Of a DNA stretch of 64,000 nt, positions 58,281 through 64,000 are shown one piece after another. The notes below the pieces were generated by a model. The model searched no databases and was not told the DNA's origin. It was given only the letters and a program-made list of their open reading frames with translations. A program made the translations under genes and the position numbers. Source of the stretch: Paenibacillus whitsoniae (GTDB lineage Bacteria; Bacillota; Bacilli; Paenibacillales; NBRC-103111); NCBI RefSeq assembly GCF_003955665.1, contig NZ_RXHU01000066.1:124001-188000 (forward strand). Direction: 5' to 3'. How positions within the stretch are numbered: position 1 is the first letter of the stretch; every line of letters begins with the position of its first letter.

Positions 58281-59879
58281 TTGAAGAACCGCTTTATTAC
58301 TTGGATCATTTTATTGGCGATAATCGTAGGTCTAAGTGCATGTCAGCCAGAGAAACCGAAGTCAACAGGGGATGCAGCCGCAAAGCAGGAACTCGTCCTT
58401 GCGATCGGCGGTGAGCCAGAAGCAGGTTTTGATCCCATAACAGGTTGGGGACGGTACGGATCGCCTTTGTTCCAAAGTACATTGCTGAAACGTGACAGCA
58501 GCCTCAACGTTATCAACGATCTTGCAACAGGATACGAAGTCAGCGCAGACGGGTTGGTTTGGACGGTGAAGCTGAGGAGCGGCGTGAAGTTCAGCGATGG
58601 TCATCCGCTCACGTCGGCTGATGTTCAGTACACCTATCAAACCGCGGCCAAAAGCGGATCATCCATTGATTTAAGCAATGTCGCAAGTGTGGATGCACCT
58701 GATGAATCAACGGTGAAGTTTACACTCAAAGAGCCCCAATCCACATTTACTCAAATGCTTGTTGCCACCGGCATTGTTCCTAAGCATGCACATGGGAAAG
58801 ATTATGCCTTGAAGCCAATTGGCTCAGGTCCGTACAAGCTGGTTCAATGGGACAAGGGACAGCAGCTTATCGTCGAGGCCAACCCGGACTACTACGGCAA
58901 GCAGCCTTCTTTTCATAAATTAACGTTTCTGTTCCTGGATGAAGATGCTGCGTTTGCCGCTGCCAAAGCCGGCACGGTTGACATGGCTGCGATTCCAGCC
59001 GCGTTCAGCAAACAAACCGTAAGCGGCATGGAGCTCAAGGCGTTGCAGACAGCCGATAACCGTGGCATTATGTTCCCGTTTGTCAAAGCAGGAGGAACGA
59101 CTAAGGATGGGTATCCGATCGGCAATGACGTGACCGCCGATCCGGCAATCCGCAAGGCGATTAATATCGCCATTGATCGTAAGGCACTGGTACAAGGTAT
59201 TCTGGAAGGACACGGAACGCCGGCTTACACCTTGAACGACGGTCTTCCTTGGTTCAACAAAGAAGCTGTCTTTACGGATGCCGATATGGCTGGGGCCAAA
59301 AAGCTGCTAGCCGATAACGGATGGTTGGATGCCGATGGGGATGGTATTGTTGAAAAAGGCGCTTTGAAGGCGCAATTCAACTTGATCTATCCTTCGGGCG
59401 ATGTGACGCGGCAATCACTGGCTATTGCAGCCGCCGACATGATGAAACCGCTGGGTATCTCCATCAAAGTTGAAGGCAAGAGCTGGGACGACATTGAGAA
59501 GCGCATGCATGCTGATGCCGTTATGTTTGGCTGGGGAAGCCATGATCCGCTTGAAATGTACAACGTGTATAGCAAAAAATATGGCGGCGTTGAGTACTAC
59601 AATCCGGGTTATTACAACAATGCGACAGTTGAGAATTATATGACCAAAGCCTTGCGTGCTACGAACGAAAAAGACGCCTGGGCCTATTGGCAGAAAGCGC
59701 AGTGGGACGGACAAACCGGCTTAAGCGCGAAAGGCGATGCGCCTTGGGCATGGCTCGTCAATGTCGATCATCTGTACTTGGTAAAATCGGGACTCGACAT
59801 CGGCAAGCAGAAGCTTCACCCGCATGGGCATGGTTGGCCGATTACCGATAACATTGAGGAATGGCAATGGACATCCTGA
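58281..59879 (+). CDS. nickel/peptide-type ABC transporter substrate-binding lipoprotein
   Basis: Family 5 solute-binding protein of 532 residues. Signal and lipobox LSAC with Cys21. LVLAIGGEPEAGFDPITGWGRYGSPLFQSTLL and the later LRSGVKFSDGHPLTSADVQYTY are family signatures. The TTG start follows AAGGGGAG. The opening GEPEAGFDPITGWGRYGSPL is of the kind found in nickel/metallophore receptors (NikA/CntA-like) rather than classic OppA; a metal or metal-opine ligand is therefore more likely than peptide. First gene of a five-gene operon. Confidence 0.92.
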   Translation: MKNRFITWIILLAIIVGLSACQPEKPKSTGDAAAKQELVLAIGGEPEAGFDPITGWGRYGSPLFQSTLLKRDSSLNVINDLATGYEVSADGLVWTVKLRSGVKFSDGHPLTSADVQYTYQTAAKSGSSIDLSNVASVDAPDESTVKFTLKEPQSTFTQMLVATGIVPKHAHGKDYALKPIGSGPYKLVQWDKGQQLIVEANPDYYGKQPSFHKLTFLFLDEDAAFAAAKAGTVDMAAIPAAFSKQTVSGMELKALQTADNRGIMFPFVKAGGTTKDGYPIGNDVTADPAIRKAINIAIDRKALVQGILEGHGTPAYTLNDGLPWFNKEAVFTDADMAGAKKLLADNGWLDADGDGIVEKGALKAQFNLIYPSGDVTRQSLAIAAADMMKPLGISIKVEGKSWDDIEKRMHADAVMFGWGSHDPLEMYNVYSKKYGGVEYYNPGYYNNATVENYMTKALRATNEKDAWAYWQKAQWDGQTGLSAKGDAPWAWLVNVDHLYLVKSGLDIGKQKLHPHGHGWPITDNIEEWQWTS

Positions 59880-60895
59880 GCGGCTCTTCGGCAGTTCGCA
59901 CTTGGCGCAGCTCTAGCTGGCTTGCATGGTTGCTGAGAAAGAGCGGGGGATTGCTTCTGCTGCTGCTCGCTGTCAGCTTTATTTCTTTTATGCTCGTCCA
60001 TTTATCTCCAATCGATCCCGTTCAGGCTTATATCGGAGCCGACATGATGAAAGTCAGTGCGGAACAGCGGGAAGCCATCGTCCAATACTGGGGATTAAAC
60101 GAGCCGCCGCTTGCGCAGTATGGACATTGGCTTAGGGCAGCGATAAGCGGCGATCTGGGAACTTCCATGATCTTTCGTCGCCCTGTTCTGGAAGTGATTG
60201 GCGAGCGTTTTGCCGCTTCGCTTGCATTAATGGGCACAGCATGGCTGGTATCCGGATTTCTGGGTTTTACCCTCGGTTCCCTTGCAGCCATGAATCGCCG
60301 TAGTTGGGTGGATAGGCTGATCCGGTGGTACTGCCTGATGCTTTCCTCTACGCCTACGTTCTGGGTGGGGCTCTTATTCATGCTTGTTTTTGCCGTATGG
60401 TTAGGATGGCTGCCGGTCGGTTTGGCCGTCCCAGCAGGCGTGCTTGCCGATCAAGTGCATATGCTTGACCGCGTCAAACATATGCTGCTGCCTGCGTTAA
60501 CGCTCAGCGTAACGGGCATTGCGGCAATTGCCCTGCACACGAGGGAGAAATTGCTCGATGTTCAGGCTTCTCCGTTCTGGTTATTTGCCCGGGCCAAAGG
60601 CGAATATGGCATGAAGATCTTCTGGCGGCATGGACTGCGCAATGTCGCTCTGCCCTGGATTACGTTGCAATTCGCATCCTTTAGTGAATTGTTCGGGGGA
60701 GCGGTTCTGGCCGAGCAGGTCTTTTCGTACCCCGGTTTGGGCCAAGCAGCCGTGGATGCGGGGCTTCGCGGAGATGTGCCTTTATTGCTTGGCGTCGTCC
60801 TCTTTAGCGCGCTGTTTGTTTATACGGGCAACACGATTGCCGATTTGAGTTACCGATTGATCGATCCGAGAATGAAGGAGGAGGGTGAGCGATGA
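59867..60895 (+). CDS. ABC transporter permease, NikB/DppB type
   Basis: First membrane subunit, 342 residues. It overlaps the receptor gene by 13 bases; the second of two nearby ATGs fits the GAGG spacing better. SFISFMLVHLSPIDPVQAYIG is the DppB-type opening helix. PTFWVGLLFMLVFAVWLGWLPVG and the loop GEYGMKIFWRHGLRNVALPWIT (ATPase contact) are conserved, as is EQVFSYPGLGQAAVDA. About six membrane helices. Confidence 0.93.
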   Translation: MDILSGSSAVRTWRSSSWLAWLLRKSGGLLLLLLAVSFISFMLVHLSPIDPVQAYIGADMMKVSAEQREAIVQYWGLNEPPLAQYGHWLRAAISGDLGTSMIFRRPVLEVIGERFAASLALMGTAWLVSGFLGFTLGSLAAMNRRSWVDRLIRWYCLMLSSTPTFWVGLLFMLVFAVWLGWLPVGLAVPAGVLADQVHMLDRVKHMLLPALTLSVTGIAAIALHTREKLLDVQASPFWLFARAKGEYGMKIFWRHGLRNVALPWITLQFASFSELFGGAVLAEQVFSYPGLGQAAVDAGLRGDVPLLLGVVLFSALFVYTGNTIADLSYRLIDPRMKEEGER

Positions 60896-61755
60896 AAATG
60901 GTCGCCAATTCGCACAACCCGCCCTCCGTCAAATATAGAGGTCGACGATTGCATATTAACACGATTGCCGCCATCCTGCTGCTCTGTGCAGTCTTCGTGT
61001 TATCTCGAACAATTGATGACGAGGGGCTTGCGACTAACTTGGGAGAGCGCAATCTCGCTCCCTCTCTGCATCATCCATTCGGGACCGATTGGCTCGGCAG
61101 GGATATGTTGGTTCGGACGATAAAAGGGCTGGCTCTCAGCCTTCGTGTAGGGCTTATAGCTGGAGCTTCCAGCGTCGGGATCGCCGGAATTCTTGGCTTA
61201 ACAGCTTCCGTCACGGGAAAGACCATCAACAGAATCATCAATTGGGTGACCGATTTATTTCTTAGCGTGCCGCACCTGGTCACGTTGCTCTTAATTGCTT
61301 TTGTACTTGGAGGCGGAGCCAAAGGCATTATTATCGGCGTTGCCCTAACACATTGGCCGAGTCTATCCAGAGTCATTCGGGCGGAAGTGCTGCAAATCAA
61401 AGGAGCGCCTTATGTGGCTTTTTCCCGCAATTTTGGCAGATCCTCCTGGTGGATTGCCACCCGGCACATGGTGCCGCATGTCCTTCCGCAGATGTTCGTA
61501 GGGCTGATCCTGCTTATTCCTCATGCGATTCTGCATGAAGCCTCGATTACCTTTCTGGGCATGGGGCTGTCGCCGCATGAGCCGGCCATCGGCATTATTT
61601 TATCCGAATCGATGCGGTACTTGTCATCCGGCTTATGGTGGCTCGCCATTTGTCCAGGGATTTGCTTGTTGCTATTGGTCAGAGCGTTCGCCAAGCTTGG
61701 CGAGGACTTGAAGCAATGGGCGATTCTGCGGCCAATCGGTCATCAAGATGAATGA
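60892..61755 (+). CDS. ABC transporter permease, NikC/DppC type
   Basis: Second membrane subunit, 287 residues, starting on the ATGA overlap with the first permease and using GGAGGAGGGTGAG as ribosome site. HHPFGTDWLGRDMLVRTIKGLALSLRVGL is the diagnostic DppC block; SRNFGRSSWWIATRHMVPHVLPQ is the ATPase-contact loop; EASITFLGMGLSPHEPAIGIIL follows. Completes the channel. Confidence 0.93.
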   Translation: MKMVANSHNPPSVKYRGRRLHINTIAAILLLCAVFVLSRTIDDEGLATNLGERNLAPSLHHPFGTDWLGRDMLVRTIKGLALSLRVGLIAGASSVGIAGILGLTASVTGKTINRIINWVTDLFLSVPHLVTLLLIAFVLGGGAKGIIIGVALTHWPSLSRVIRAEVLQIKGAPYVAFSRNFGRSSWWIATRHMVPHVLPQMFVGLILLIPHAILHEASITFLGMGLSPHEPAIGIILSESMRYLSSGLWWLAICPGICLLLLVRAFAKLGEDLKQWAILRPIGHQDE

Positions 61756-61771
61756 GGGGGGAGGTACGAGG

Positions 61772-62689
61772 ATGCTGGAAGTTCATAACCTCAAAATTCG
61801 CTTTCACCATACGGATCGCAGCATGCAGCGCAGCCACACGGAAACGATTCATAGCCTTAGTCTTTCGATTAATGCCGGAGAAATTGTCGCTGTCGTAGGA
61901 GCCAGCGGTTCTGGAAAAAGCCTTCTTGCCCACGCGATTTTGGGCATTCTCCCGGCAAACGCGGAGGTTTCTGGAGAAATTCATTTTCAAGGTCAAGCGC
62001 TGACGTCGGAACGGCAAAAACGGATTCGGGGCAAAGATATTGCCCTCATTCCGCAATCCGTCGCTTTTCTGGATCCGCTGATGCATGTCGGAACGCAGGT
62101 AAGACAAGCTGCAAGGCAAGGCGATCCAACTGATCTTCAGGAGAAGGCTTTTCAGAAATATAAGCTCGCCAGCGCGGTTGCCAAATGGTTTCCGTTCCAG
62201 CTCTCGGGCGGCATGGCGCGCAAAGTGCTGGTCTCCACCGCAACAGTGAGCGGAGCCAAGTTATTCATCGCGGACGAACCGACGCCAGGACTAGACGCTT
62301 CAGCCATGACGGAGACGCTCGAGCGCTTTCGTGAACTGGCCGACGGCGGCGGCGCGGTCATGCTCATTACGCATGATATTGAAGCCGCGCTGACGATCGC
62401 AGACCGCATTTCTGTCTTACATGCAGGTACGCTTGTGGAGACAGCTCCTCGAAAAGACTTTGACGGAGACGGCGAGGGGCTGCGGCACCCTTATACCCAG
62501 GCGCTATTGCGTGCACTTCCGAGCAGGCAATTCACAGCAACGCCAAGCACGCAACTGAGAGGAAGTAGGGACCGATCCGGCTGCGCTTATGCAACAAGCT
62601 GTATACTGGCCACGGAAACCTGCAGAGAAGAGGTTCCTCCTTGGCGTCAAATCCGAGACGGGGAAGCGAGGTGCTTCCATGCCACTTAA
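61772..62689 (+). CDS. ABC transporter ATP-binding protein, NikD/DppD type
   Basis: First ATPase of the importer, 305 residues. Walker A GASGSGKS (43-50), Q-loop IALIPQSVAFLDPLMHVG, signature LSGGM, Walker B LFIADEPTPGLDA, and switch His in LITHDI. The C-terminal Cys-rich block GCAYATSCILATETCREEVPPW is typical of Opp/Dpp/Nik ATPases and may bind an iron-sulfur cluster. The ATG is chosen for GGGGGGAGG; it starts 16 bases after the permease stop. Confidence 0.93.
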   Translation: MLEVHNLKIRFHHTDRSMQRSHTETIHSLSLSINAGEIVAVVGASGSGKSLLAHAILGILPANAEVSGEIHFQGQALTSERQKRIRGKDIALIPQSVAFLDPLMHVGTQVRQAARQGDPTDLQEKAFQKYKLASAVAKWFPFQLSGGMARKVLVSTATVSGAKLFIADEPTPGLDASAMTETLERFRELADGGGAVMLITHDIEAALTIADRISVLHAGTLVETAPRKDFDGDGEGLRHPYTQALLRALPSRQFTATPSTQLRGSRDRSGCAYATSCILATETCREEVPPWRQIRDGEARCFHAT

Positions 62690-63281
62690 AGGGGCGTCCC
62701 TTGGCTATCGCTATAGCAAGAATGAATGGCTATTTCGTGAAAAGAATATCCTTGTGGAGCCCGGTGAAGTCGTGGGACTCTTCGGCCCAAGTGGCTGCGG
62801 AAAATCTACACTTGGCAAGCTGCTATCCGGGCACATGTCCACTCAGGAAGGACGAGTGCTTATAGGCGGGAGATCACTTGCTGATCGAACATTCAACCCG
62901 GTGCAACTGGTCCTGCAGCATCCGGAGCATGCTGTGAACCCCAAATGGAGAATGCGTTCAACGTTAGCGGAAGCAGGGGAGATTAATCCAACTCTGCTCG
63001 ACGAGCTTTGCGTTGAACAGGAATGGCTTGATCGTTATCCGCATGAACTGTCCGGGGGCGAACTTCAGCGCATATGTATCGCCCGTGCTCTTGGAAGGGA
63101 TACCCGTTATTTAATTGCCGATGAAATGACAACCATGCTGGATGCGATTACGCAAGCGCAAATCTGGCAGGCCGTGTTGCGATGGGCACAAGCTAATCAG
63201 GCAGGCATTCTGGTTATTAGCCATGATCGGAATTTATTAGAAAAGATATGTTTTAAAGTCGAAGAATGGACAACCGACTAA
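62679..63281 (+). CDS. ABC transporter ATP-binding protein, NikE type (short)
   Basis: Second ATPase, 200 residues, overlapping the first by 11 bases. Walker A GPSGCGKS (36-43), signature ELSGGELQR, Walker B YLIADEMTTMLDAITQAQIW and the switch His in VISHDRNLL. The DEMTTMLDA version of Walker B recalls NikE/CntF-like ATPases. It lacks the C-terminal extension seen in NikD and DppF and is shorter than the usual 230-260 residues, yet all catalytic motifs are present. Last gene of the operon. Confidence 0.92.
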   Translation: MPLKGASLGYRYSKNEWLFREKNILVEPGEVVGLFGPSGCGKSTLGKLLSGHMSTQEGRVLIGGRSLADRTFNPVQLVLQHPEHAVNPKWRMRSTLAEAGEINPTLLDELCVEQEWLDRYPHELSGGELQRICIARALGRDTRYLIADEMTTMLDAITQAQIWQAVLRWAQANQAGILVISHDRNLLEKICFKVEEWTTD

Positions 63282-63285
63282 CCTA

Positions 63286-63322
63286 AAAAACAGGTTCCTC
63301 CAATAAGGAAGAACCTGTTTTT
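63286..63322. terminator. bidirectional terminator
   Basis: AAAAACAGGTTC pairs with GAACCTGTTTTT around TCCAATAAGGAA; it ends the ABC operon and the opposing bdbC gene. Confidence 0.92.
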
Positions 63323-63742
63323 CTACGCTTGTGTGCTTTCTCGTACAAACAACAGCAGTGTAATTAGCGCAAACGCCACAAGCGCCAGGAAAGGAATCGT
63401 AATAAATCCCAGCCAATTGATGTACTGACCGCTGCATGGAACGCCTACCGTGCAAGGCAGCACTTTGGACATGGCCGGCACTTTTTGTTCCAGATAGTGA
63501 AAAAGGGAGAAGCACATCCCGACGACACTTAATAGGCGTGCATAGGGGATAATCCCTCTGTCGTTTCTGTACGCGGCGACGCCGAGCAGGGGAGCGAGCG
63601 GATACATGCAGATGCGTTGGAACCAGCAGAGCTTGCAAGGCTCAAAAAGCATGACTTCGCTGAAAAATAAGCTGCCGCCAAGTGCAATAACCGCAATGAT
63701 CCAGGGAAAATATAAGCGATAGGCTTTCAATAGATCTTTCAT
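63323..63742 (-). CDS. bdbC: disulfide bond formation protein BdbC (DsbB-like)
   Basis: Membrane thiol oxidase of 139 residues with four hydrophobic segments. Redox pairs are Cys36/Cys39 in PCKLCWFQR and Cys97/Cys103 in PCTVGVPC, the standard DsbB arrangement. It passes electrons from the exported thiol-disulfide protein to the quinone pool. Its ATG overlaps the stop of the bdbD-like gene (ATGA), so the pair is translationally coupled, as in Bacillus bdbDC. Confidence 0.94.
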   Translation of the reverse strand: MKDLLKAYRLYFPWIIAVIALGGSLFFSEVMLFEPCKLCWFQRICMYPLAPLLGVAAYRNDRGIIPYARLLSVVGMCFSLFHYLEQKVPAMSKVLPCTVGVPCSGQYINWLGFITIPFLALVAFALITLLLFVRESTQA

Positions 63743-64000
63743 TTCGCAGATTCACCTTGCGCTTTCCCGATCGCTTCTTTGATAGCACTATAATTAAACG
63801 TATCCTGACCCGCAACCACTCGTCCGTTGATATACACGGTTGGCGTACTGTTCACGCCAAGTTTCCCGGCAATGGCTTCGTCGTTCTTCACATCCTGCGC
63901 ATAGGTTTGTTCCGTAGTGTCCTTTTTCAGCAGATCCCAATCTAGCTTTAAATTGGCGTCTTTCGCAATTTGAATGAGCGTATCTGCCGTCGCCCAGTTC
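63739..64000 (-). CDS. bdbD: BdbD-like thiol-disulfide oxidoreductase, N-terminal part beyond the window
   Basis: The visible 86 C-terminal residues belong to a DsbA/thioredoxin_4-type protein. DLLKKDTTEQTYAQDVKNDEAIAGKLGVNSTPTVYINGRVV contains the cis-Pro of the thioredoxin fold (STPTVYING). The CxxC active site and the signal or membrane anchor lie beyond base 64000. Partner of BdbC, directly coupled to it; together they oxidise exported proteins. Confidence 0.88.
   Translation of the reverse strand, partial: NWATADTLIQIAKDANLKLDWDLLKKDTTEQTYAQDVKNDEAIAGKLGVNSTPTVYINGRVVAGQDTFNYSAIKEAIGKAQGESAK

Overview
The window looks like chromosome of an endospore-forming Firmicute of the Paenibacillus type. 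This is inferred from gene content: a Tlp-type small acid-soluble spore protein, several LplB/LplC-type sugar permease pairs that lack their own ATPase, a YesM/YesN-type two-component pair, AraC regulators with membrane sensor domains, a DUF1641 + NDH-2 operon, YpdA and BdbC/BdbD. Shine-Dalgarno sequences are strong and TTG or GTG starts are common. No rRNA, tRNA, CRISPR array or intact insertion sequence was seen.

Layout. 1-3.2 kb: end of a fatty-acid or branched-chain acyl-CoA degradation operon (acyl-CoA dehydrogenase cut by the window edge, thiolase, 3-hydroxyacyl-CoA dehydrogenase). 3.2-6.7 kb: a HIT protein, small conserved proteins, an SDR oxidoreductase behind a MerR-like promoter, and a degenerate GIY-YIG protein. 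6.7-18.8 kb: carbohydrate locus 1, with two paralogous lipoproteins flanking two permeases, then a 2-hydroxyacid dehydrogenase, a membrane AraC regulator, a DUF4091 protein and a Gfo/Idh/MocA oxidoreductase. 18.9-23.0 kb: one very large secreted beta-helix protein on the minus strand. 23.3-30.0 kb: singletons (aldo/keto reductase, methyltransferase, MFS, two GNATs, DUF6886-like, polysaccharide deacetylase, sugar-phosphate isomerase-like TIM barrel).

30.6-42.4 kb is carbohydrate locus 2: sulfatase, YesN/YesM-type response regulator and kinase, solute-binding lipoprotein, two permeases, a fused ADP-ribosylglycohydrolase-fold protein and a second sulfatase. Together these suggest sensing, import and desulfation of a sulfated glycan; the substrate is unknown. 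42.9-52.5 kb holds mostly household genes: a TetR/MFS divergent pair sharing an operator, NUDIX, DUF1641/NDH-2, YebC-family regulator, GluQRS, an orphan sensor kinase and a VOC protein.

52.6-57.0 kb is visibly AT-rich and accessory-like. It holds a decayed SDR gene, tiny Lys/Gln-rich ORFs, tlp, a HEPN-like candidate and a membrane-anchored companion. 57.1-64.0 kb: ypdA, a five-gene nickel/peptide-type ABC importer operon with overlapping genes, and the bdbC/bdbD thiol-oxidation pair, the latter cut by the window end.

Three families of short intergenic repeats recur: CTGTA-N-TACAGG hairpins at 4.3 and 30.2 kb, TAACGGTT units at 42.6 kb, and a TATATATTATGTAAACAAA element at 45.7, 48.5 and 52.0 kb. 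Product names rest on motif and family recognition from the sequence alone; no database search was run.
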